Assembly: GCA_913041025.1 (NCBI GenBank)
Contig: CAJWGQ010000057.1
Coordinates: forward strand, 1-14,918
DNA from: an uncultured Gammaproteobacteria bacterium
GTDB taxonomy: Bacteria; Pseudomonadota; Gammaproteobacteria; Pseudomonadales; Azotimanducaceae_A
Direction of reading: 5' to 3'
Length of the DNA: 14,918 nt
A program made the position numbers and the translations under genes. Positions 7,646-14,443 of the stretch are shown here, piece by piece (position 1 is the stretch's first letter; every line of letters begins with the position of its first letter). The notes under the pieces are model-generated. The model had not been told where the DNA came from. It worked only from the letters and a program-made list of their open reading frames with translations, and made no database searches.

Positions 7646-9043
7646 CTAACCCTGAAGTTCACCAAAACGAATATTTCTCTTAAGCCAAACATAGGAAACC
7701 AAAGCGATAATCAAGATCGATAACACCCCTCCAGCAAAAATTCCGTGATAACCGAAAAGATAATCTCCAATTATCGCAAAGGGAATCGATAAAAATAGCA
7801 TTTGGCAGACCGACATAATAAAAGGCGGGCCAGGTTGGCCCAGCGCATTAAAACTCGACATACAGTTAGACATCACTCCCATCAATCCCATACCCAAGGG
7901 AACTATCACGAGATAGATAGTCGCTGCATCGATCACTTCCTGATCGCTATTGACCAACGATATAACGAAGGGCCCTAGCACAATGAGAACCAGATAAGAA
8001 AAAACTCCCCAAGCTAAAGCAAATAAATTCCCTATCCGTAACGATCGAGTGACCCTTTTAAAATATTTAGCTCCCCAGTTCTGGCCCACAAAGGGCGCGA
8101 CACTCATCGAAAGAGCCCACATGACCATCGCGAACATCGTTTCGATACGAGACGCCACACTAAACCCTGCCACAACGACAGCGCCATGGCCTGCGAGCAG
8201 TCGAGTAATCACGCTCATCGAGACGGGCCCAATGATATTCGATAAAATCGCAGGCAAGCCTACATGCATAATATCTCTGGAGGACTGCCAGAAATTGGTT
8301 AGATCAAATACCAAGAGATCATCTTTGTAGACGTAGTAAACGTACATCAGAAAACTCACTGTTCGCGCCGCTACAAAAGCTATCGCCGCGCCAGCCAAAC
8401 CCATCTGCGAAAACCCAAAAAGCCCAAAGATAAAGACAGGCCCAAGAGCTACTTGGAGGACCGCGCCAACAACCATCAAATAGCCAGGTTTCACCGCATC
8501 GCCTGCTGCTCTCATCAAAGTGGAACCCACCATGGCAATCGCAAAGAACGGAACACCAAGCAGCCAGACCCTCATATATTCCACTGACATATCTCGGATC
8601 TCTCCCGTCGCCCCAAGAACCGAGAAAATATCCTCGAGGAACAGCGCCATCAAAAGCGTAATCAAGGCTACGAAAGCCAAGACAAGCACAAAACTGTGGG
8701 TGATCAATGCTTTCGCTCGTCGCCATTCCCCGCTTCCGATACTTCTTGCGACAACTGACGAAGCACCAATCCCCAAACCCATCATCATGCCCTGCAAACC
8801 CATAACAACCGGGAAAGTAAACCCGAGGGCGGCCAGCTCCTGAGTCCCGACCTTTCCGATGTAAAGAGTCTCGATCAGATTGGCGCTCATCACCGCAACA
8901 AAACCTAGTAACATAAACCCGGTTAGCCGCAACAGATGCTGGTACTCCGATCCAACGGTAAGATCCTGACCTACACGAGCCGCCGAATTAGGTGCGCCGT
9001 GATCTGCCTCGGCTTTGTTAGCGTTAGTTAATTCAGAGGCCAT
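7646..9043 (-). CDS. MATE family efflux transporter
   Basis: A 465-residue integral membrane protein with about twelve hydrophobic segments, the MATE size and topology. These transporters export organic cations or metabolites by Na+ or H+ antiport. After a ~35-residue polar cytoplasmic N-terminus, TM1 (about 38-57) and TM2 (about 70-93) carry LIETLYIGKVGTQELAALGF (56-75), the MATE N-lobe signature, followed by GIGASSVVARSIGSGEWRRAK (91-111). STLMRAAGDAVKPGY near 170-185 and the second-half counterpart VASRIETMFAMVMWALSMSVAPFVGQNWGA confirm the inverted pseudo-repeat. The start is ATG 9043; the next Met (44) would remove part of TM1. The gene is transcribed away from the amine dehydrogenase operon across 132 bp. 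Substrate unknown; amines or aldehyde products are a context-based guess only. Confidence 0.93.
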   Translation of the reverse strand: MASELTNANKAEADHGAPNSAARVGQDLTVGSEYQHLLRLTGFMLLGFVAVMSANLIETLYIGKVGTQELAALGFTFPVVMGLQGMMMGLGIGASSVVARSIGSGEWRRAKALITHSFVLVLAFVALITLLMALFLEDIFSVLGATGEIRDMSVEYMRVWLLGVPFFAIAMVGSTLMRAAGDAVKPGYLMVVGAVLQVALGPVFIFGLFGFSQMGLAGAAIAFVAARTVSFLMYVYYVYKDDLLVFDLTNFWQSSRDIMHVGLPAILSNIIGPVSMSVITRLLAGHGAVVVAGFSVASRIETMFAMVMWALSMSVAPFVGQNWGAKYFKRVTRSLRIGNLFALAWGVFSYLVLIVLGPFVISLVNSDQEVIDAATIYLVIVPLGMGLMGVMSNCMSSFNALGQPGPPFIMSVCQMLFLSIPFAIIGDYLFGYHGIFAGGVLSILIIALVSYVWLKRNIRFGELQG

Positions 9044-9175
9044 CTAAAGAACCCAGACCAAAAAGTCAGACATCGACTCATGCTTATTCGAAAGGAAAGG
9101 AGTGCAGAATTATACAGGAATATTTGTCGAGAACTTGGTTATACTCTGAAAAGAATGCTGAGGAGGCTGCTTAAA
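9044..9175. promoter_or_regulatory. Shared divergent promoter region (MATE gene / aau operon)
   Basis: These 132 bp separate the MATE start (minus) from the aauB start (plus) and must hold the promoters of both. The minus strand has a perfect TATAAT (9114-9109) that could serve the MATE gene, without a convincing -35. The plus strand has TATACT (9140-9145), 30 bp before the aauB ATG, also without a good -35. Weak -35 boxes on both sides are compatible with activator-dependent transcription. No clean operator palindrome was seen. Confidence 0.3.
9161..9166 (+). promoter_or_regulatory. Ribosome-binding site deciding the aauB start
   Basis: AGGAGG lies 9 nt before ATG 9176. That ATG begins a clean Sec signal peptide, while an in-frame ATG at 9080 would add 32 polar, basic residues ahead of it. 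The pair of signals fixes the start at 9176. Confidence 0.75.
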
Positions 9176-10279
9176 ATGAAAACCGTTACAGCTTTTTTGT
9201 TCTTGTTGACTGGTCTAGGAGCACAAGCAGGCATAGACCCTGAACCGACGCCTCCTCCGCTAGAGTACCTAGGTGATCCCGAACCTTCCTGGTTTCTAGC
9301 AAAAGGCACCCTGGGGCCGGCCTATTTATTTGACAGCGAGACCGGAGAGATGCAAGGCCTTCTTTCCATAACTCCCTGGACACCATCGATCATAAGACAC
9401 CCCACGAAAAAAGAGCTTTATGCCGCAGAAGTCCACTATTCCAGAAGAACAAGAGGAACACGAAACGACATACTATCTATCATCGACCACAGTAGCCTCA
9501 GCGGTGTCGCTGAGATTGATATACCCGATAAAATTGCCTCTCTAGCTTTTCCCCAATATCTGGGCCTTCTTTCCGACAACCGCCATCTAACTATCTTCAA
9601 TATGACGCCAGCACAATCCGTCTCCGTCGTCGACGTTCTCAACCGCCAATTCGTAGAAGAGATATCCACGCCCGGCTGCGCTCTGCAAATGCCGGTAGAA
9701 AAGCGCGCATTTTTAATGATGTGTGGAGACGGCACGTTACAACGGATAGAACTGAAGAAAAATGGAACCGAAAAGAGCAGATCCAGAAGTGAAGAGTTCT
9801 TCTCGGTTGAAGATGATCCTATCTTCGACAAACCCATCAAGGTCGGCAAGTCATGGGAGCTGATTTCTTTTGAAGGTAACGTGTTCAACGTCTCAATGAA
9901 GGACAACAACATTTCGATCAGCGAACCTTGGTCAATTCTAAAAGAGGGTGACGGAGGCTGGAGGGTAGGAGGCATTCAGGTGATGACCATACACGAAGGT
10001 CTAGATTTACTTTTCACGATCATGCACCAAGGTGGAGTAGACACCCATGAGACACCCGGCAAAGAAATTTGGGTTTTTGACAGAAAGCGACAAACCCGGA
10101 TAGCTAAAATAGTCAGTGAGAAATTGATTAATAGTATTTTGGTAACCCAAACAGACAATCCCAAGCTGATAGCAAGCAGGGCCTTGGAGCCAATGGTCGA
10201 CATTTATGATGTCAGGACATTGAAAAAAGATCGAACTATCCTGGCAGGTCAAAATGTAGGCGTGTTACTGCCTTACTAG
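9176..10279 (+). CDS. aauB: Aromatic amine dehydrogenase-like large (alpha) subunit
   Basis: Heavy subunit of a tryptophan tryptophylquinone (TTQ) amine dehydrogenase, a periplasmic beta-propeller that packs around the small subunit carrying the cofactor. Residues 1-18 are a Sec signal peptide (MKTVTAFLFLLTGLGAQA) with a likely cut before GIDPEP. Family landmarks: AAEVHYSRRTRGTRNDILSI (83-102), the Cys168/Cys183 pair in TPGCAL...MMCGDG expected to form the conserved disulfide, EGDGGWRVGGIQ (257-268), and MHQGGVDTHETPGKEIWVFD (283-302) near the C-terminus. At 367 residues it is slightly shorter than characterised heavy chains. It heads a gene string whose fourth member is the TTQ subunit; the aauE ATG is only 3 nt past its stop. 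MauB of methylamine dehydrogenase is the alternative; the small subunit decides for the aromatic type. Confidence 0.9.
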   Translation: MKTVTAFLFLLTGLGAQAGIDPEPTPPPLEYLGDPEPSWFLAKGTLGPAYLFDSETGEMQGLLSITPWTPSIIRHPTKKELYAAEVHYSRRTRGTRNDILSIIDHSSLSGVAEIDIPDKIASLAFPQYLGLLSDNRHLTIFNMTPAQSVSVVDVLNRQFVEEISTPGCALQMPVEKRAFLMMCGDGTLQRIELKKNGTEKSRSRSEEFFSVEDDPIFDKPIKVGKSWELISFEGNVFNVSMKDNNISISEPWSILKEGDGGWRVGGIQVMTIHEGLDLLFTIMHQGGVDTHETPGKEIWVFDRKRQTRIAKIVSEKLINSILVTQTDNPKLIASRALEPMVDIYDVRTLKKDRTILAGQNVGVLLPY

Positions 10280-10282
10280 CCA

Positions 10283-10807
10283 ATGGATCCACTAATCTAC
10301 TTAATTATCTGTTGTGGCTTTGCCGGACTTTTTTTATCGACAGCGCTAAAGAAAGCATTGTCCTACCGCGTTTTCCAAGCCACCGTTGAAAGCTATCAAA
10401 TTCTTCCCAATAAACTCATCACCACGGCCAGCATACTCATCCTGGTTTTGGAATTCACCTTAAGCGGCATGTGGATCATCGCGAACTTCAGACCAATGGC
10501 AGCAATCGGCTCCTCGATCCTGTTGACAGTTTATGCGTTTGCAATAGGAATCAATCTGAAGAGATCACGATCACACATCAGCTGCGGCTGTGGTTGGAAT
10601 GAGCAACCATTATCATGGAGCCTGGTAATCCGAAATTTCATCTACATTCTTCTCGTTTTAGCCACCCTAGCGCCAACGGTTGCCCGCGGACTCAACTGGA
10701 TAGACTTTGCTTTAGGGGTATTAGCTCTCACAGTTGCCGTGCTACTCAATCGCTGCGCGGACACGCTCATTGCGAACAACGCGAACATAGCTTCCTGGAG
10801 ACAGTGA
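10283..10807 (+). CDS. aauE: MauE-like membrane protein for amine dehydrogenase small-subunit maturation
   Basis: A 174-residue integral membrane protein with hydrophobic segments at about 4-22, 47-68, 73-92, 113-133 and 137-156. The key motif is SCGCGW with Cys101 and Cys103 after a short basic loop (KRSRSH), as in MauE proteins, which are needed with MauD for export and disulfide formation of the TTQ subunit. It starts 3 nt after the aauB stop. Its TGA overlaps the next ATG, indicating translational coupling with aauD. Identification rests on size, topology, the Cys motif and the position between aauB and aauD. Confidence 0.87.
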   Translation: MDPLIYLIICCGFAGLFLSTALKKALSYRVFQATVESYQILPNKLITTASILILVLEFTLSGMWIIANFRPMAAIGSSILLTVYAFAIGINLKRSRSHISCGCGWNEQPLSWSLVIRNFIYILLVLATLAPTVARGLNWIDFALGVLALTVAVLLNRCADTLIANNANIASWRQ

Positions 10808-11415
10808 TGGATTGGTTAGCAGTTTCAAATATCTTGCTGTGGGGATTAATTGTTTTTCTAACAGTCGTCGTGTTAGCTCTGGCCCGCCAGATCGGTGTGC
10901 TCAACGATCGCGTTGCGCCTGCTGGAGCTCTGACCCCGACGAGCGGACCTAAGATTGGAGAAATAACCGAGCAAATAGAAGTAACCAACCTAGAAGGAAA
11001 TCCCATACAGATAGGCGGAACAGAGGCCATGGGTTCACTACTGGTCTTATTCATTTCACCGACATGCCCAGTTTGCAAAACACTCGTGCCCACTGCCATC
11101 TCATTGGCTAATCACGAGCAAATTGACCTGCTTTTCGCGAGCGACGGCGGGTCCCCGCTCGAACACCAAACCTACGTCAACGATCTCGGTCTCGAAAAAT
11201 TTTCCTACGTACTATCGGAATCCCTAGGTATTCATTATGGTGTTAGCAAATTACCTTTTGCCCTGCTGATCGATGAGAGAGGTATTTTAGTCGGTAAAGG
11301 CTTGGTCAACACAAGAGAACATCTCGAAAGTCTGATCGAAGCGAAAGAATCGGGAGTTTCGACATTGCAAGAATACGTCAAGACAAATGAATCGGATTTA
11401 GTAAAGGAGGCGTAA
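10807..11415 (+). CDS. aauD: MauD-like thioredoxin-fold protein for disulfide formation in the TTQ subunit
   Basis: A 202-residue membrane-anchored thioredoxin-like protein. A single N-terminal anchor (about 6-27) is followed by a periplasmic domain with the redox motif CPVC (Cys87, Cys90) in LFISPTCPVCKTLVP, and the cis-proline segment KLPFALLID (Pro150). MauD proteins assist formation of the six or more disulfides of the small subunit and are required for its stability. The start is ATG 10807, overlapping the aauE TGA; the open frame upstream of it runs inside aauE and is not coding. It ends one base before the GTG start of aauA, and its last codons contain that gene's ribosome-binding site. 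Confidence 0.92.
   Translation: MDWLAVSNILLWGLIVFLTVVVLALARQIGVLNDRVAPAGALTPTSGPKIGEITEQIEVTNLEGNPIQIGGTEAMGSLLVLFISPTCPVCKTLVPTAISLANHEQIDLLFASDGGSPLEHQTYVNDLGLEKFSYVLSESLGIHYGVSKLPFALLIDERGILVGKGLVNTREHLESLIEAKESGVSTLQEYVKTNESDLVKEA
11403..11410 (+). promoter_or_regulatory. Ribosome-binding site deciding the GTG start of aauA
   Basis: AAAGGAGG inside the end of aauD lies 6 nt before GTG 11417. The alternative ATG 11429 would be 18 nt away, too far for good initiation. This supports GTG as the start, adding four residues to the leader. Confidence 0.65.
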
Positions 11416-11416
11416 G

Positions 11417-11962
11417 GTGACTAACCACATGAGTCAACTAACAAAAGCAGCTGGAGCATGGTTCGATAAGCTAACACAAAGTAGCACGACGAATCTGGCG
11501 CGCCAGACTTCAAGAAGAGGTTTCATATCTCGCTTTGGCACGTTAATTCTAGGAGCGAGCGCATTACCTCTTCTACCTGTTACGAGATCTTTTTCATCAG
11601 AAAGTCTCACCGAGATTGGCGACCCACAAAGCTGCGACTACTGGCGCTATTGTGCGCTCGGGGGGACCCTATGCTCCTGTTGCGGTGGAACGATGAACTC
11701 TTGTCCACCAGGATCTCAACCCTCACCCATCACCTGGGTCGGCACTTGCCAGAACCCGGCTGACGGGAAAGACTACCTCATTTCTTACAACGACTGCTGC
11801 GGCAAGGAAGTATGCAACCGATGTGGCTGTCACAATACTGAGCGAGATAGACCCGTCTATTACCCTGCCAAGAGCAACGACGTTCTCTGGTGTTTTGGCG
11901 TAGAAAGCAACCAATATCACTGCACTGTCGCTATCGTCATGGGCGATGCCAGCACTTCTTAG
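11417..11962 (+). CDS. aauA: Aromatic amine dehydrogenase-like small (beta) subunit, TTQ-bearing, Tat-exported
   Basis: The catalytic subunit, oxidatively deaminating primary amines to aldehydes in the periplasm. A long leader carries a Tat motif (SRRGFIS, 32-38) and a hydrophobic stretch (41-55). Trp107 (PSPITWVGTC) and Trp158 (DVLWCFG) lie 51 residues apart, exactly as the TTQ-forming pair in known enzymes. Asp126 (SYNDCCGK) matches the catalytic Asp, and Thr170 (HCT) the conserved Thr. Fourteen Cys remain in the mature part: 73, 79, 86, 88, 89, 96, 111, 127, 128, 133, 136, 138, 159 and 169. The CSCCGGT and CCGKxxCxRCxC patterns match, from memory, Alcaligenes faecalis aromatic amine dehydrogenase rather than Paracoccus methylamine dehydrogenase, which has 12. 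The end overlaps the cytochrome gene by 17 bp. Substrate spectrum (tyramine-, tryptamine- or phenylethylamine-like) is inferred from this similarity only. Confidence 0.95.
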   Translation: MTNHMSQLTKAAGAWFDKLTQSSTTNLARQTSRRGFISRFGTLILGASALPLLPVTRSFSSESLTEIGDPQSCDYWRYCALGGTLCSCCGGTMNSCPPGSQPSPITWVGTCQNPADGKDYLISYNDCCGKEVCNRCGCHNTERDRPVYYPAKSNDVLWCFGVESNQYHCTVAIVMGDASTS

Positions 11963-12386
11963 TAAAACAATTTTTTGGACGGTATTACTTCTCGCTCTGT
12001 TAGGCCAGTACAGTAGCGAGATGCATGGAGCCACCGCGAAATTCAACTACCTTCTGCACTGTGGGGGTTGTCATTTGACTGACGGAAGCGGAATGGATCC
12101 AGAGGTCCCCACATTAAGGAACAAGCTTGGCCCTCTTACCCTCTCGGCAGAAGGTCGAGGGTATCTTGTTCGCGTACCCGGAGCGTCCCAGGTGCCGCTG
12201 ACGGACGAGGAGCTAAGGGACGTAGTCAATTGGGTACTCGCCGAATATAACGAAAACACGTTGCCTGAATCTTTTAGGCCTATCACTACCGAAGAAGTCC
12301 AAAAACATAGAAAAAATCCGTTGAGCGATCCTCTAGAATACCGCAAAAGATTTTGGCCTAATGAGACTGATCAGGCCCACTACTGA
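11946..12386 (+). CDS. Small periplasmic monoheme c-type cytochrome, likely electron acceptor of the amine dehydrogenase
   Basis: A 146-residue protein with a Sec signal (hydrophobic core about 8-21) and one heme c motif CGGCH (Cys39, Cys42, His43). GRGYLVRVPGASQVPLTDEELRDVVNW (70-96) forms the later helices seen in small cytochromes encoded beside amine dehydrogenases. The only Met after the heme motif is Met50, seven residues on; the usual C-terminal axial Met is absent, so the sixth heme ligand is unclear. A charged tail of about 40 residues follows. Its start lies within the last 17 bp of aauA, so the two are probably translationally coupled. In A. faecalis the aau cluster has a comparable monoheme cytochrome gene (orf-2) at this position. 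Transfer of electrons from TTQ is inferred from position. Confidence 0.9.
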   Translation: MPALLSKTIFWTVLLLALLGQYSSEMHGATAKFNYLLHCGGCHLTDGSGMDPEVPTLRNKLGPLTLSAEGRGYLVRVPGASQVPLTDEELRDVVNWVLAEYNENTLPESFRPITTEEVQKHRKNPLSDPLEYRKRFWPNETDQAHY

Positions 12387-12420
12387 AGCTTCTAAAACAG
12401 AATTATTGCAGAGAAAGACA

Positions 12421-13593
12421 ATGGTTTACGCTCATCGAAGAGAAATTCACGACGCAGACACCCATATGATGGAACGCCCAGACTGGATCTCCTCGTACGC
12501 ATCCGAGAAGATTCGGGATCGTTTAGCCCCGTTCGTCGGAGGCAATTCAGAAACCATGCTCAGGGTTCAGGACGCCTTGAATCAGTTCGAAGAAAGAAAA
12601 ACAGACCACTCAAAAGCGCAACTCGCGGACGGTGAGTTCATGCAGATGAAACATAAAGGATGGCACGGGCTCGGCGCGTTTGATGCCGAAGAGCGAGCAC
12701 ATGCAAACACCCTGCTGGGATTCGATTCATATATCGTTTTTCCGACCCCTGCCTTTGATCAAATTATTGCCATGAGAGGAGTCGATGACGAAGTTTATTT
12801 GGGAGGTGTTGAAGCTCTAAACCAAGGATTACACGATTTTTGCAGTGTGGATAAATCGATGTTGGGAACTGCCTACATCCCCTTAGGAGCGGGAGTCGAC
12901 ATAGCCCTGAAGTTTTTGGACCGAGCGATCCACCAAGGCTTTCGCGTGTTGCTGATCGATACAATTCCTCCGAAGAGTCAGATCTCGTTTACTCATCCGG
13001 ACTATTACCCTATTTGGGCTCGTATACAAGAAGCACAACTAGCGGTTGTATTGCACATTGGTGCCACTGGGGCGCCCTATAAACCCGTGCCAGACGAACT
13101 CCTCGATAACGGAAACCCACACTCACCACAGGCTCACTCCGACGCTCCTCCCAATGCCATGAGCTACATGGGCATGCATTACAACGCAGAATTATTTTTG
13201 GCCGCCATGATATTCGATGGCGTATTTGAGCGGTTTCCGACACTCAAAATAGGTGTAGTGGAATTAGGGGCCTCCTGGATCATTTCTTGGATGCAAAGAC
13301 TCGATCAAGCACACCGGGCCTTCCGAAGACTGCAAGATCTCTCCAACGTAAAAATGAAACCTTCTGATTACGTTCAACGACAAATCAAGGTAACGCCCTT
13401 TGCGGGAGAAGATATTGACTGGATACTAACGCATGAAGGAGAAGATCTACTCATGTTTGCTTCAGACTACCCTCATCATGAAGGGACGGACGATCCAATC
13501 GGTCGTTTTGAAAAAACCATGGCCAACACAAGCGAACCACTAAAACAGAAATTCTACACGGACAATTTTAAATCTTTTATTGAGGCAACCTAG
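12421..13593 (+). CDS. Amidohydrolase-2 (ACMSD-like) family metal-dependent hydrolase or decarboxylase
   Basis: A (beta/alpha)8-barrel metal enzyme of the amidohydrolase-related group. Landmarks numbered from ATG 12421: DADTH (11-15), the subfamily form of the N-terminal metal site; HIG with His212 (VVLHIGATG); the FPTLKIGVVELGASW stretch (272-286) with Glu281; and SDYPHHEG with Asp349 (348-355), the C-terminal metal Asp. Length is 390 residues. A longer reading from ATG 12361 adds 20 residues and overlaps the cytochrome gene by 26 bp, but it has no Shine-Dalgarno. ATG 12421 has a GAGAAAG tract 4 nt upstream and gives the normal family start. It follows the cytochrome stop by 34 bp, so it probably belongs to the aau transcript. 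Members include hydrolases and non-oxidative decarboxylases of aromatic or ring-cleavage acids; a role in processing the amine oxidation products is possible but unproven. No signal peptide. Confidence 0.88.
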   Translation: MVYAHRREIHDADTHMMERPDWISSYASEKIRDRLAPFVGGNSETMLRVQDALNQFEERKTDHSKAQLADGEFMQMKHKGWHGLGAFDAEERAHANTLLGFDSYIVFPTPAFDQIIAMRGVDDEVYLGGVEALNQGLHDFCSVDKSMLGTAYIPLGAGVDIALKFLDRAIHQGFRVLLIDTIPPKSQISFTHPDYYPIWARIQEAQLAVVLHIGATGAPYKPVPDELLDNGNPHSPQAHSDAPPNAMSYMGMHYNAELFLAAMIFDGVFERFPTLKIGVVELGASWIISWMQRLDQAHRAFRRLQDLSNVKMKPSDYVQRQIKVTPFAGEDIDWILTHEGEDLLMFASDYPHHEGTDDPIGRFEKTMANTSEPLKQKFYTDNFKSFIEAT

Positions 13594-13626
13594 AGGCAAC
13601 AAATCAGTATTCTAGGGAGAAATCCA

Positions 13627-13664
13627 GCAAAGGATCACTCCTTGCCTTGCCAGTTCCGGTTTTT
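13627..13664 (+). terminator. Weak candidate terminator after the amidohydrolase gene
   Basis: An imperfect hairpin, GCAAAGGA (13627-13634), loop TCAC, TCCTTGC (13639-13645) with one bulged base, is followed 14 nt later by a run of five T (13660-13664). The gap between stem and T-run argues against an efficient intrinsic terminator. It lies 33 nt past the amidohydrolase stop and would mark the end of the aau transcript if functional. Confidence 0.2.
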
Positions 13665-13774
13665 CTACCAAAACCCGAAATCTGATCGATCTTCAAATCG
13701 CGCAAGGTAGCGTCTCCTCTTCAGATGCTGTCTGATGATACTCTAAGCACGTTTGATGAATAAATGAGAAACCA

Positions 13775-14440
13775 ATGGCAATAATCGACGTATCTGATTT
13801 GAGCGCAGTGGGAGAATTTGGATCAAAAGCGTGGGGCGAAGCCTGTGCAAATGCCTCGGTCAAAATACTGCAAGCTGCTAACCTCCCCAAATCTATCAAC
13901 TGGGCTTTCACAGAAGATTACTCCCACCCACCTCAGCGCCTAATGGAAAATGGCCGAGAAAACTCGGGTTATTACATAATGGTAAAAAACGGTGAGGTGT
14001 CTGCCGGCGATGGGATCATAGCGGAAGCACGAGCGCTCCCTGGATTTCATGTGCAGTTACCCTGGGCCTACATTGCAAGCCAGTCAGGCGTGATTTACGG
14101 CAAGGCAGGCCAGCAGCAACGCTCTCAGGACGAGGGCCAACTGATGCAAGACATCACAACGTATCTGGATCGTGAAAATCCTTTTGACCTTGGGCTAGAC
14201 AAACAAGGCACTCCAAGTTACTTACTTGAACCAACAGGTCCTTGGCCAGCAGAGGTCGGTAAAGCATTAGGTGAAGGCAGCGAAGACGGCAATGGCTTAC
14301 ACAATATAGCAGCAACCCTCCAGTCAGCTTCACCCGAATTTACAGAGCTGCCACTCACTGAAACAAAAGTTCCCTCTTTTTCTAAAATGAACGAAAAACA
14401 AAAAAGACTATTTCTGTCATCATGCGGCGTTGAGGTCTAA
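13775..14440 (+). CDS. Protein of unknown function, 221 residues
   Basis: I do not recognise this family. The protein is soluble, with no signal peptide and no convincing membrane segment. The N-terminal half looks folded: a helix-like stretch at about 11-36, SINWAFTEDYSHPPQRL (40-56), then beta-like SGYYIMVKNGEVSAGDGI (64-81) and LPGFHVQLPWAYIASQSGVIY (88-108). Possible functional residues there are His51, His91 and the Asp/Glu around 47-48. The C-terminal half (about 137-221) is rich in Gly, Pro and acidic residues, suggesting loops. The only Cys are 24 and 218. Codon use resembles the neighbours. It starts 181 bp after the amidohydrolase stop and ends 3 nt before the SDR start, so it is almost certainly co-transcribed with the SDR. 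It may be an accessory or binding protein for the SDR's pathway, which is a guess from position only. Confidence 0.8.
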   Translation: MAIIDVSDLSAVGEFGSKAWGEACANASVKILQAANLPKSINWAFTEDYSHPPQRLMENGRENSGYYIMVKNGEVSAGDGIIAEARALPGFHVQLPWAYIASQSGVIYGKAGQQQRSQDEGQLMQDITTYLDRENPFDLGLDKQGTPSYLLEPTGPWPAEVGKALGEGSEDGNGLHNIAATLQSASPEFTELPLTETKVPSFSKMNEKQKRLFLSSCGVEV

Positions 14441-14443
14441 AAC

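Noticed and set aside
8319..8726. 135-codon minus-strand open frame within the MATE gene
   Set aside because: It is a different frame of the same strand inside a membrane protein with clear MATE motifs; its own translation has no sensible features.
9080..9175. Upstream ATG 9080 for aauB
   Set aside because: It would put 32 polar and basic residues before a textbook signal peptide. ATG 9176 has an AGGAGG site.
9436..9975. 179-codon minus-strand open frame opposite aauB
   Set aside because: It is antisense to conserved propeller motifs of the large subunit; no independent support.
10615..10806. Longer aauD start inside aauE
   Set aside because: The first 64 codons are the shifted frame of aauE. 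The membrane anchor and the TGATG overlap place the start at 10807.
11642..11644. Trp76 of AauA as one of the TTQ-forming residues
   Set aside because: The spacing to Trp158 would be 82 rather than the conserved 51. Trp107 has the correct spacing and motif.
12361..12420. Upstream ATG 12361 for the amidohydrolase
   Set aside because: It has no Shine-Dalgarno, overlaps the cytochrome gene by 26 bp, and the family N-terminal motif starts right after ATG 12421. It is not fully excluded.
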